Part shown: positions 1 to 7,486 of the stretch, in pieces
Layout: each line of letters begins with the position of its first letter
Numbering within the stretch: the first letter of the stretch is position 1
Assembly (NCBI GenBank): GCA_001515945.1
Contig: LOER01000040.1
Coordinates: forward strand, 1 to 64,000
Length of the DNA: 64,000 bases
Reading direction: 5' to 3'
From: Desulfitibacter sp. BRH_c19
Lineage (GTDB): Bacteria; Bacillota; DSM-16504; Desulfitibacterales; Desulfitibacteraceae
The notes under the pieces: generated by a model
The model's database searches: none
What the model was told of the DNA's origin: nothing
Seen by the model: the letters and a program-made list of their open reading frames with translations, nothing else
Program-made: the position numbers and the translations under genes

Positions 1-18
1 GGGTGTAACCCGCGCCAC

Positions 19-62
19 GATAGGACGGAATTGTGAGCGCAGCGAGCAATTTCCGTCCTATC
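19..62. repeat. Inverted repeat / hairpin at the window edge
   Basis: A 15-base arm (GATAGGACGGAATTG) is followed after 13 bases by its reverse complement with one extra T. The stem could form on either strand and lacks a clear T-run, so it looks more like a dispersed repeat or integration-associated palindrome than a terminator. It lies about 85 bases beyond the recombinase remnant. Confidence 0.55.
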
Positions 63-147
63 TATTGCATCTCCGCACCTTAGTTCGTTTTATATACCAA
101 TATGGTGGTATCTGCGAACTATAGTTCGTGAATACTTACTTATAGGT

Positions 148-336
148 TTACTCTTCTTTACTAATTATTCGATCTAACGGGCTTTTGATTCTGCTGATAC
201 TAGCATGTGTTAAATGTGTATAAATCTCTGTGGTTTTTGAGCTGTTGTGTCCCAATAACTCCTGTATATATCTTAAATCAGTACCTCCCTCCAGTAGGTG
301 GGCAAAAGAGTGTCTCAAGGAATGTACCGCCCATAT
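148..336 (-). pseudogene. Tyrosine recombinase (XerC/D, phage-integrase family), C-terminal remnant
   Basis: The minus strand reads [14 protein letters not shown], then [10 protein letters not shown], then [10 protein letters not shown] and stops at 148. These are the HxxR box, the LGH box and the catalytic Tyr of the phage-integrase family, and the C-terminal tail looks natural. Translation upstream is blocked by a TAG at 337-339, and no N-terminal or core-binding part is found before 543. This is therefore the last ~60 codons of a lost integrase. It suggests that a mobile element once ended near the left edge of the window. It is too short to be active. Confidence 0.8.
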
Positions 337-469
337 CTAGCCAATATTTGCTTTACTTCTACATTTAATTTGCATCACCTTCCAAATCAATACATTTTTT
401 TACATTATTTCCTTGGTATTTCCTTCTCCAGCAAATTTTCTATACTATATTCCACATAATTATTTCTTG

Positions 470-540
470 ACACTTCCAGAAGGCTTGAGAAAAGGATGCT
501 TCGTTAGCCAGGAGACCTTCCTGTTATCTATTATTCTTGT
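470..540 (+). promoter_or_regulatory. Cobalamin-riboswitch-like 3' segment
   Basis: GCCAGGAGACC at 507-517 followed by TTCC matches the conserved 3' end of cobalamin riboswitches (known family feature). It sits about 35 bases before a strong terminator and about 100 bases before a ThiC/Bza-family start, which is the right order for an attenuating leader. I cannot find the expected upstream elements, so the element seems 5'-truncated or diverged. Anaerobic bza genes for the lower ligand of B12 are often under cobalamin riboswitches, which would fit the remnant downstream. Confidence 0.45.
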
Positions 541-552
541 TGGATGATGGTA

Positions 553-589
553 AAGTCCTCAACCAGAGTTTTATTTTGGTTGGGGACTT
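553..589 (+). terminator. Intrinsic terminator of the leader
   Basis: A 13-bp stem (AAGTCCTCAACCA with TGGTTGGGGACTT, one G-U pair) has an 11-base loop and is followed by TTTTATATT. It lies between the riboswitch-like segment and the ThiC/Bza-family start codon, as in transcription-attenuating leaders. Confidence 0.75.
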
Positions 590-619
590 TTTATATTAAA
601 AACCAAGGAGGTAAAAGCA

Positions 620-751
620 ATGTCCTTATTAAGGAATGCTCAAAATGTGTTGTTACCAAAGAAATGGAACAAGTAGCAACACAAGAAAAAGTCAGTCCTG
701 AATTTATCAGACAGGGCGTAGCTGAAGGCAGGATAGTTATACTTAAAAATG
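620..751 (+). pseudogene. ThiC/BzaF-family radical SAM enzyme, N-terminal remnant
   Basis: A strong AAGGAGGT site (605-612) precedes ATG at 620, giving MSLLRNAQN. A frameshift follows, and then the other frame reads VTKEMEQVATQEK and VSPEFIRQGVAEGRIVI. This is the conserved N-terminus of ThiC (HMP-P synthase) and of the related anaerobic BzaA/BzaB/BzaF hydroxybenzimidazole synthases. Homology stops near 745, where the sequence runs into the moeA terminator. About 45 of more than 400 residues survive, so it cannot work. The cobalamin-like leader favours a bza gene over thiC, but the fragment is too short to decide. Confidence 0.75.
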
Positions 752-778
752 AAAGAGGAGATTTCATATCTCCTCTTT
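752..778 (-). terminator. Terminator of the moeA pair
   Basis: AAAGAGGAGAT pairs perfectly with ATCTCCTCTTT around a 5-base loop. On the minus strand it is followed by CATTTTTAAG. The stem starts inside the last codons of moeA (Lys-Glu-Glu-Ile-stop), so the gene end and the terminator overlap. Confidence 0.75.
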
Positions 779-1996
779 TAAGAGTACTGCTTTAACTATT
801 ACTCCCGGTGGGATTGGCCCTGTCCCTGCTGGTATATCTATTAGTGCATTACAGCCAGCCATTGATTTCATTATACTTGACGCCTGTTTGCCTGTCTGCT
901 TTGCAACCCATTTTCCGTTTTCATAACTTACATGAACCCTTAAATACCTGCGTTGAGGGCTTTTTTTACTAAACCCTTCTTCGAGTATTACCTCTAAAAT
1001 AGGTTGTTTTATATTTTTAAATCCTTGAAATTTCTTAATCAAGGGCCTTACTAAAAGTTCAAAGCTGATTAAAGCCGCTGCTGGATTTCCTGACAATCCA
1101 ATCATTAATTTCCCATCCTTAACCGCCCCTATTACTGGAGTCCCTGGTTTAATATTTACCCGGTTAAAAAGGATTTCAGCACCGATGTAACGAAAAGCAG
1201 CTTCTATTAAATCATAGTCACCAACTGAAGCTCCACCGGTAGTTACTATTAAATCATTATCCTGCAAAGCAACAAGGATTTTTTCTGCTATTGCTGTTGT
1301 ATCATCGGAAATACATCCTAATGATCTGCCCTTTCCCCCTAAACTGTTTATTAAGGCTATGAGGGAAGGTAGATTGCTGTTATATATCTGGCCATGTTCC
1401 AGTTCTTCCCCAGGCAATTTCAATTCACTTCCAGTAGATAAAACAGCTACTTGTGGATTTTTATACGTTTTAATTTGTGTTAATCCTACTGCAGCAAGAA
1501 TACCAACATAATATGGTCCTAATAATTCACCTTTAGATAATAGAAGTTCTCCCTCTTTCATATCTGAACCTATAAAGATTACATTGCTATCAGAAGGCAA
1601 TTCTTCTGTTAAGGAAATTTGCTCTTCTTCATAAAGAACATCTTCTTTTTTTATGACCACATCTAGTCCATCTGGAATGGGGGCCCCTGTTAGGATTTTT
1701 ACACCACATCCGCCTTCTATCCTACTAATTTGTCTTGTGTCCCCAGCCTGGACTTCATCAACGATTGTAATTTTTACAGGTTTATCTTTGCAAGCACCTT
1801 TGGAATCTTCTGCCCTTAGCGCGAAACCGTCTAATGGGGATTTCTTGAAAGATGGAACATTTATTGGTGAATATATATCCTCAGCCAATACACGTCCATT
1901 AAGGTTTTCTATTAGTATAGTTTCCCCTTGCAATGGATTAATGTTATTTAATAATATATCTTGTGCCTCTTCCAATTCAACGATTTTAAACTTCAT
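764..1996 (-). CDS. moeA: Molybdopterin molybdenumtransferase MoeA
   Basis: This 410-residue protein has the full length and domain order of MoeA, which inserts molybdate (or tungstate) into adenylylated molybdopterin in the cytoplasm. Visible motifs are the N-terminal SPLDGFALRAED region, the MoCF-domain motifs VLSTGSELKLPGE and TTGGASVGDYD, and LSGNPAAALISFELLVRP. The ATG at 1996 is preceded by AAAGGAG at good spacing; an upstream in-frame Met would overlap the previous gene and has no such site. It lies 4 bases downstream of the second moeA-like gene and ends in a terminator. The pair sits behind a probable cofactor riboswitch and next to Mo/W enzymes, which fits its role. Confidence 0.93.
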   Translation of the reverse strand: MKFKIVELEEAQDILLNNINPLQGETILIENLNGRVLAEDIYSPINVPSFKKSPLDGFALRAEDSKGACKDKPVKITIVDEVQAGDTRQISRIEGGCGVKILTGAPIPDGLDVVIKKEDVLYEEEQISLTEELPSDSNVIFIGSDMKEGELLLSKGELLGPYYVGILAAVGLTQIKTYKNPQVAVLSTGSELKLPGEELEHGQIYNSNLPSLIALINSLGGKGRSLGCISDDTTAIAEKILVALQDNDLIVTTGGASVGDYDLIEAAFRYIGAEILFNRVNIKPGTPVIGAVKDGKLMIGLSGNPAAALISFELLVRPLIKKFQGFKNIKQPILEVILEEGFSKKSPQRRYLRVHVSYENGKWVAKQTGKQASSIMKSMAGCNALIDIPAGTGPIPPGVIVKAVLLKEEI

Positions 1997-2000
1997 TGTT

Positions 2001-3023
2001 CTATACTCCTTTTCCAAAGCTGCATTGGGGATACCTACAAGGTTTACATTCCAAGCATAGGCCTCCATGTCCTAGATCCACGAAATCAGCTTTAGTTATT
2101 CTTTCTCCAACAAGTACTCTAGGCAATATTAAATCGAATACGGTTATTTTTCCGTACATTACACATCCTGGCAAGCCCATAACAGGTGTATTCTCCAGAT
2201 ATCCCATGAGGAACATGGCTCCTGGTAAGACAGGGGCACCATAAGAAATAATATTGGTCCCCATTTCCCTGATTGCTGCGGGTGTAACATCATCAGGATC
2301 AACTGACATTCCGCCTGTGGTAAGAATTATTTCGGCACCTTGGTTTATTAACTCTTTAATAGCTTTTTGAATATGTTCCTTAGAATCTGGAGCCAATATC
2401 TGTCCGATTACCTCACTTCCATAGGGCTTTAACTTGTTTACAAGAACTGGACCAAAGGCATCTTTAATCCTACCGTAAAAAACCTCATTACCTGTTGTTA
2501 CAATTCCTACCTTGTGGGTTTTGTAGGGCTTAATTTCTACTAATCTTTCCCCTGCACATAATTCTTCGACATATTTAAGCGGTTTTTCATTGATGACCAA
2601 TGGAATAATTCGAGTTCCAGCCACAAGTTCTCCTTTTTTTACAGGACAGTTATTATGGGCCGTTGCGAACATAATATCGTCTAGGAAATTTATTTCTCTT
2701 AAAACTCCCTGGTTAATTTTTAGCAATCCATTGTACTGTGCAATGAGGTTCACTTTTCCTTCCTTGGGTTCAGTAAAGGTTATTCCACTTTTTCCTCCCG
2801 CTTTTGCCAACCTTAAAGCTGCCTCATCCTCATGAATCTGCCCGTTTTCCGGTTTCATTATATAAATATGGTCTTTTCCCAGCTTAAGAAGTTCAGGGAT
2901 ATCTTGGATTGAAATTATATGGCCCTTTTTATAGGCTCTTCCTTTGAATTCACTAGGTACAATTTTGGTTATATCGTGGCATAATACCATCCCTACAGCC
3001 TCTTGAACTTTTACCTTTTCCAT
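2001..3023 (-). CDS. MoeA-like molybdopterin-binding protein
   Basis: A 340-residue protein carrying a MoCF/MogA-type domain in its C-terminal half: GIVTTGNEVFYGR, LTTGGMSVDPDDV and MGLPGCVMYGK. The N-terminal part differs from classical MoeA and resembles the molybdopterin-binding paralogues often paired with MoeA in anaerobes. The tail is Cys-rich (CLECKPCRYPQC), which might bind metal. The ATG at 3023 has AAAAGGGG seven bases upstream; the ATG at 3029 is too close to it. It is the first gene after the riboswitch. It may handle molybdenum versus tungsten cofactor or another late step; the exact role is not shown by the sequence. Confidence 0.85.
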   Translation of the reverse strand: MEKVKVQEAVGMVLCHDITKIVPSEFKGRAYKKGHIISIQDIPELLKLGKDHIYIMKPENGQIHEDEAALRLAKAGGKSGITFTEPKEGKVNLIAQYNGLLKINQGVLREINFLDDIMFATAHNNCPVKKGELVAGTRIIPLVINEKPLKYVEELCAGERLVEIKPYKTHKVGIVTTGNEVFYGRIKDAFGPVLVNKLKPYGSEVIGQILAPDSKEHIQKAIKELINQGAEIILTTGGMSVDPDDVTPAAIREMGTNIISYGAPVLPGAMFLMGYLENTPVMGLPGCVMYGKITVFDLILPRVLVGERITKADFVDLGHGGLCLECKPCRYPQCSFGKGV

Positions 3024-3078
3024 TATCATTCCCCTTTTAAGTATTTTGTGCAAACAAGAAATTTTTGTAATAAAAAAA

Positions 3079-3106
3079 TCCTTATCCCCCAAAAGGAGAT
3101 AAGGAT
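3079..3106 (-). terminator. Riboswitch expression-platform terminator
   Basis: ATCCTTATC pairs with GATAAGGAT, extended by CTCC/GGGG, and is followed on the minus strand by seven T's. The CTCCTTTT part could instead pair with GGAAAGGAG in the upstream aptamer region, giving an on/off switch ahead of the moeA-like gene. Confidence 0.8.
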
Positions 3107-3235
3107 AGACTAGACCTATCTCTTTTCTCCTTTCCAATGGGGAGGTATAACCGTTTCCAGACATACCCCGTGAGTAGTTTTACTCAGGACTATATACCAT
3201 AGAACTTAACCTTAGGAAATATAGCCTCGGAGAAA
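3107..3235 (-). promoter_or_regulatory. Probable molybdenum (or tungsten) cofactor riboswitch
   Basis: Read on the minus strand, the leader starts with TTTCTCCGAGGCTATAT. It has a pairing partner ATATAGTCC, then a GC-containing hairpin, then ACCTCCCCATTGGAAAGGAG. The CTCCGAG...CCTCCC...GGAAAGGAG pattern resembles the Moco RNA motif as I remember it. It precedes a terminator and two moeA-type genes, the typical context. Whether it reads Mo or W cofactor cannot be told. A covariance-model search would decide. Confidence 0.7.
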
Positions 3236-3302
3236 TACAAAATACATTTCAAATATTAGTTAGCTTTTTTAGTTAATATTTGCTTGGACTTTACCTTTAA
3301 CT

Positions 3303-3513
3303 TCAGTAGAGTTTGTAATAAATTTTTGGTTCAATTACCATATATGCCATGATTGTAATCCCGATTGCTCCGAGTATCAATGACCATTCTACCCAAGTTG
3401 GAATATAGTTTGAATTGGACTAATCTGACAGGCAATTACAAAATTAATTCTCATTAAAAGTACACCAAACATTGCTAATATTGAAGCTCCAAAAACTCTT
3501 GCCGGTTGGAAAT
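3303..3513 (-). pseudogene. NrfD/PsrC-like quinol-oxidising membrane subunit, C-terminal remnant
   Basis: The minus strand reads ARVFGASILAMFGVLLMR and NFVIACQISPIQ. After a frameshift it continues with YIPTWVEWSLILGAIGITI and IEPKIYYKLY, ending at 3303. The R-N-x-V-I-x-x-Q core and the Pro-Tyr-Tyr segment followed by a last membrane helix are typical of NrfD-family C-termini. It starts immediately after arrD, with no start codon and one frame break. It is therefore a decayed second membrane anchor, separate from the intact arrC at 7487. Confidence 0.75.
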
Positions 3514-3514
3514 A

Positions 3515-4150
3515 CTAATTGGCCTTTGTTCCGGGTAAATTTTTTAAAAACTGCATATCTTCTTTTATAAATTTTTGCGTTAATAATGTTAAATTAATAT
3601 AAAAGTCAGTATTGGAATGTTTAACTACAGCTTTAGTAAAATCATCTATCCATAAACCTAAGTGTGTATTCAAAAATATTTCCTGCTTTACCAGATACAT
3701 CAATTCATTTGTTTCTAAATAACGGTAGTTTAAGTAATACAAAAACTCTAACTCTACCGCTATATGATCTGGTGCTTCTTTAAAAGAAGCATCTATTTCT
3801 AAACCTGCCTCTGCATACTGCCTGCAAGCATCCATAGTAGAGTCACCCATCACTTTTCTTTCATTATCCAAATATATAGATCCATAGGGTGCCGCTAATA
3901 CATCGAAAGGCCCCACAAACAACTTAGCATAATCTACTAATAAATAATTTGCATTAGCAGATGTCTTAGCCAAATCTTTTTCCATTTTGTCCATAAATTC
4001 AGTACCTGAATATATATAATCTGAGATTAGTTCTTTTAATTCTTTTACATATCCAGCGGTATCAGCATTTGGCTGATAATATAATAAAGAAAGCAGTTTA
4101 TAGATATCAGCTCTTTTTTCAATAATCTTTGTAGAGTTATTATTTGTCAA
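3515..4150 (-). CDS. arrD: TorD/DmsD-type chaperone for the arsenate reductase
   Basis: A 211-residue, mostly helical protein with the TorD-family signature around 'YAKLFVGP' and 'APYGSIYLDNERKVMGDST'. It also has the later 'DHIAVELEFLYYLNYR' motif, where the E-L-E-F-L pattern is typical. This family binds the Tat signal peptide and assists Mo-cofactor insertion into DMSO-reductase-family catalytic subunits. It is the last intact gene of the arr unit, 67 bases after arrB. Start is TTG at 4150 with GAGGTG seven bases upstream. The partner would be ArrA, which carries a Tat signal. Assignment to ArrD is by family plus position. Confidence 0.85.
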   Translation of the reverse strand: MTNNNSTKIIEKRADIYKLLSLLYYQPNADTAGYVKELKELISDYIYSGTEFMDKMEKDLAKTSANANYLLVDYAKLFVGPFDVLAAPYGSIYLDNERKVMGDSTMDACRQYAEAGLEIDASFKEAPDHIAVELEFLYYLNYRYLETNELMYLVKQEIFLNTHLGLWIDDFTKAVVKHSNTDFYINLTLLTQKFIKEDMQFLKNLPGTKAN

Positions 4151-4174
4151 AGTTATTCACCTCTACTTTTTAAT

Positions 4175-4210
4175 AGTACGGGAGCAGTGTTTTGGACACC
4201 GCCCCGTACT
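4175..4210 (-). other. Intergenic hairpin between arrB and arrD
   Basis: A 15-bp stem (AGTACGGGGCGGTGT with ACACTGCTCCCGTACT, with G-U pairs) has a short loop and no T-run after it on the minus strand. It is more likely an mRNA-stability or partial-attenuation element than a full terminator. It may lower chaperone expression relative to arrCAB. Confidence 0.55.
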
Positions 4211-4217
4211 GTTTATT

Positions 4218-4904
4218 CTAATAACTTCTAATATAAAACACCTTAGGCTTTGTACCTAACTCAGCTTTTAGTTGTTTAGCTCCATGCTTACTGATTAAAT
4301 AACTAATTTCACTATTGGGGTCATCCAAATCACCAAAAATACGGGCATCTGCCGGACAGGATTCTACACAATATGGCTTTACTCCATCTTTAACCCTATG
4401 GTCGCAAAAGCTACATTTCTCAACTATACCCTTAGGCCTAATTCCCGCATAGGTTTTTTCCCGATCTGGATTATAATAAGGAATGGGAGCGCCTGCTTTA
4501 TCTGCTACTTCTTTACCACTTGAAGTCCCGTCTTGGACAGCATTTTCACTACTGTTCCAAAATTTATGAGGGTTCTCTTTATTAAAATAGATTACCCCAT
4601 AAGGGTCGGCAATCATACAACTTTTACAACCAATACATTTTTCCGGGTCATGTAAAGTCATACCATTTTTATCTTTATACATGGCTCCTACGGGACATGC
4701 TTTTACACAAGGTGCATCTTCACAGTGATTGCAAAGGGTAGGCATAAACTCAAAACGGACATTGGGAAATTCACCGGTAGTTTTATGAACATAATTTGAC
4801 CAAAAGAAGCCCTCTTGCACATTATTTTCATTTTTACAAGTTATAGCACATGCACCACAACCTGCGCATTTATGCAAATCTATGACCATTGCATAGTTAG
4901 GCAT
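4218..4904 (-). CDS. arrB: Arsenate reductase iron-sulfur subunit ArrB
   Basis: A 228-residue DmsB/PsrB-type protein with four ferredoxin-like cluster motifs that pass electrons from the membrane quinol oxidase to ArrA. The cysteines are C13-C16-C19-C23, C58-C61-C66-C70, C90-C93-C96 and C164-C167-C179-C183. The third motif (CIGCKSCMIADPYG) has Asp100 where most homologues have the last Cys; the codon is a clear GAC. That cluster may be Asp-ligated or a [3Fe-4S] cluster. There is no signal peptide; such subunits usually travel with the Tat-exported catalytic partner. It lies directly downstream of arrA (18-base gap). Confidence 0.92.
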   Translation of the reverse strand: MPNYAMVIDLHKCAGCGACAITCKNENNVQEGFFWSNYVHKTTGEFPNVRFEFMPTLCNHCEDAPCVKACPVGAMYKDKNGMTLHDPEKCIGCKSCMIADPYGVIYFNKENPHKFWNSSENAVQDGTSSGKEVADKAGAPIPYYNPDREKTYAGIRPKGIVEKCSFCDHRVKDGVKPYCVESCPADARIFGDLDDPNSEISYLISKHGAKQLKAELGTKPKVFYIRSY

Positions 4905-4922
4905 ATAATCACCTCCGTTTTA

Positions 4923-7457
4923 TTAAACTTTTTCCACTTTTATCCTGGTAACCCCGCCATGGCGGGCAGTACTGCCGCTAAATCTATCATAATCGGCAGG
5001 AAGCAGTTCATTATTATTACCACCCCGGGGCAGCATCTTTTGGAAATCCTTGGCTGCTATTCTTCCATAAGCCCAGTGACCTTGACCATAACATTTTGCA
5101 ATAGTTCCAGGACGTACACCTTCCCAAAGCTTAGTCGTACATTCAATATGTCCTGTGGGTGAGATAAGTCTAATTTTGTCACCTGTTTTAATTCCTAATT
5201 TTGCTCCATCAACCGGGTTTATCTTAGCAACGTCATCCCACTTTTCATCACCTGGATCAACGTCTTTACAGTCCTGATACCAGGAACTGTTAGCGGAGCG
5301 GGCTTCACGATTTAATCTGGACCTGTGTTCAAAGAAAATAAAGGGATACTCATTTTCTTCACCCCAGCGGAATGCCGGCTCATAGTGAGGAATGAATGAA
5401 TGCTCACCAGTAACCGTGAATTTACAGGTCTTCATTATATCATCAACATCAGTAGCGTGCTTTTCTGCATGCCCTTCTAGTGATTTTTTTAATGTTTCAC
5501 TATAAAACTCAAACATCTTAGTTTCGGTATGGAAATTACCCCACATTTCTTTAAAAGGATATGGCTCCGAATTCCAAACACCTTTTTCCTGAAAATCTTG
5601 CCATCCTTGGAATTTATCGCCTTTACTATTTAGTGCTGGATCCCACATGGGTTGAGTAAACATCTTTAGAGCATATAAAGTAAATTCTAAACCATTAGTT
5701 GGCTTTTTACCTGTTTCCGGATCTTGGAACTCATTTTTATAATAGTTAAATAAATTAGGATATCCCTTTTGAGCCAATTTTTCTGCTATTAACCAGGGTA
5801 TTTCTGTTTCATCCATCCGTACATCCCACAGTGGTTCGATTACTCTTTGGTTCATGGTGGCATAGGCATATCTGTTAGCTTTGGATTTTACATAGCCCCA
5901 TTTTTCATATTTATGCTGGGCTGCCGGTAAGACAATATCTGCAAACTTAGTCATCTCAGCAGGGTTAGTAGTAATATGAACAAAGAATGGAAGCTTTTCT
6001 AAAGCTTTTTCCCATCTGGATGCTCCAGAACAGGAGAAGGCAAAGTTATTCCAATAACCGATAGCCATTTTAATTTCATAAGGATCTTCATTTAAAATTG
6101 CATCGGCTGCACGGTTGGTCACTACTCCACCACCAGATGCACCTTTCTTCAATGCCGGGAACTCCTTATAACCCCGTTGGTCCATTTTAGGATACTTTTT
6201 ACCTTTAGCAGCAATTTCATCTACATATGCATCATAGCTTGGGATACCATTAGCCGGTATCTTCATTACCTGCAAAGTACCGCCTTTATTATCAACAGAG
6301 CCTACCAGACCATTTAAAGCATGACAGGCCATTGCTGCATAAGCACCTCTAACCTGCATAGCAGAACCAGGTGCCAGCCAGGAGATAACATTAGGAGCAT
6401 TGCCAGCAAAATCTACAGCTACCCGTCTTATTTGTTCTGCAGGTACACCAGTTATATCCTGAGCCCATTCTGGAGTTCTATTCATGAGCTCCATATTCCA
6501 CCATTTAACTACACCGTATGTGTATTTTTCCTGGAATATATCCTCCTGCACCGAAACACCGGAACTAAATCTATTAATACCATCAACGAAATCCCCGACA
6601 AACTCTCTAGACCATAAGCCCTCTACCAATATTACATGGGCCATAGCTAAAGCTAACGCTCCATCTTCTCCGGGCACAACGGGCAGCCATTCATCGGCCT
6701 TGGAGGCGGTAGCTGAAAGTCTGGGGTCAATAACTGCCACTTTCGCCCTGTCTAAAACATCTCCCCAGACGTTAAGAGCACGGGGAACCTGTCTATTAGA
6801 GGCTAAGGGGTCTGCTCCCCATAATAGTACATATCTCGTATTTGGCAGGTCGTAATCCCGATAATCCCAAAAACCTTCTGTATAATATGCCCCAAATTTC
6901 TCCGCTTCAGCACAAATTGCACTATGGGAAATTCCATTAGGAGAACCATATACTTTAGTAAATGCATCATAGATAATATCACGCATATAAGTATAGCGAC
7001 CACGGAATGTCACATACTTATGAGTTTCATTGCTTCCACGCAGTTCCATCATTTTTTCAGCAATAGTATCAATTGCTTCATCCCAGGTTATCGGAACAAA
7101 CTGGGGATCTTCATTTCTGCCCTTCTTAGGATTTGTTCTTTTCATCGGTACTTTAATACGATCGGGGTCATAAACCTGTTGGAGTGATATATGAGCCCGG
7201 GGACAAACCTTTCCTTCCATTGCTTTGGAATTAGGGTTACCTCTAACTTTTATGGCCCTGCCATTTACTACATATACCTGAACAGGACACCATGTAGTAC
7301 ACCCCTGGCAGGTAGTGGATTTCCACTGGCCTTGTGATAATTTATTGGCAGCATCACTATTTTCTGCAAAAGCTGTTAACATCGGCTTACCTTTAATACC
7401 TGCAACAGCACCGGCAGCTACTGATAATTTTATAAACCCTCTACGGGAAACTTTCAT
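4923..7457 (-). CDS. arrA: Respiratory arsenate reductase catalytic subunit ArrA
   Basis: An 844-residue DMSO-reductase-family protein. It starts with a Tat signal (SRRGFIKLSVAAGAVAG) and then C50-x2-C53-x3-C57...C85 for the [4Fe-4S] cluster. The segment HSAICAEAEKFG (H178, C182, K187), Y199 and RGRYT (R154, Y155) match, with a constant offset of 11, the active-site residues I recall for the Shewanella ANA-3 ArrA structure (R165, Y166, H189, C193, K198, Y210). HSAICAE and EFVGDF are sites commonly used for arrA primers. It reduces As(V) to As(III) outside the membrane. Psr/Phs, tetrathionate or selenate reductases are less likely given this match. RBS and ATG at 7457 are clear. Confidence 0.92.
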   Translation of the reverse strand: MKVSRRGFIKLSVAAGAVAGIKGKPMLTAFAENSDAANKLSQGQWKSTTCQGCTTWCPVQVYVVNGRAIKVRGNPNSKAMEGKVCPRAHISLQQVYDPDRIKVPMKRTNPKKGRNEDPQFVPITWDEAIDTIAEKMMELRGSNETHKYVTFRGRYTYMRDIIYDAFTKVYGSPNGISHSAICAEAEKFGAYYTEGFWDYRDYDLPNTRYVLLWGADPLASNRQVPRALNVWGDVLDRAKVAVIDPRLSATASKADEWLPVVPGEDGALALAMAHVILVEGLWSREFVGDFVDGINRFSSGVSVQEDIFQEKYTYGVVKWWNMELMNRTPEWAQDITGVPAEQIRRVAVDFAGNAPNVISWLAPGSAMQVRGAYAAMACHALNGLVGSVDNKGGTLQVMKIPANGIPSYDAYVDEIAAKGKKYPKMDQRGYKEFPALKKGASGGGVVTNRAADAILNEDPYEIKMAIGYWNNFAFSCSGASRWEKALEKLPFFVHITTNPAEMTKFADIVLPAAQHKYEKWGYVKSKANRYAYATMNQRVIEPLWDVRMDETEIPWLIAEKLAQKGYPNLFNYYKNEFQDPETGKKPTNGLEFTLYALKMFTQPMWDPALNSKGDKFQGWQDFQEKGVWNSEPYPFKEMWGNFHTETKMFEFYSETLKKSLEGHAEKHATDVDDIMKTCKFTVTGEHSFIPHYEPAFRWGEENEYPFIFFEHRSRLNREARSANSSWYQDCKDVDPGDEKWDDVAKINPVDGAKLGIKTGDKIRLISPTGHIECTTKLWEGVRPGTIAKCYGQGHWAYGRIAAKDFQKMLPRGGNNNELLPADYDRFSGSTARHGGVTRIKVEKV

Positions 7458-7486
7458 CCATTCTTCCCTCCAGTCCTAAAGATATT

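Noticed and set aside
1653-2060. 135-codon ORF on the plus strand
   Set aside because: It lies fully opposite moeA and has low-complexity, Ser/Pro-rich content typical of an antisense shadow.
6484-6855. 123-codon ORF on the plus strand
   Set aside because: It is antisense to arrA and shows no family motif.
4923-7457. Polysulfide, thiosulfate or tetrathionate reductase instead of ArrA
   Set aside because: The HSAICAEAEKFG, RGRYT and Tyr pattern and local sequence match ArrA better; Cys as Mo ligand alone would not decide.
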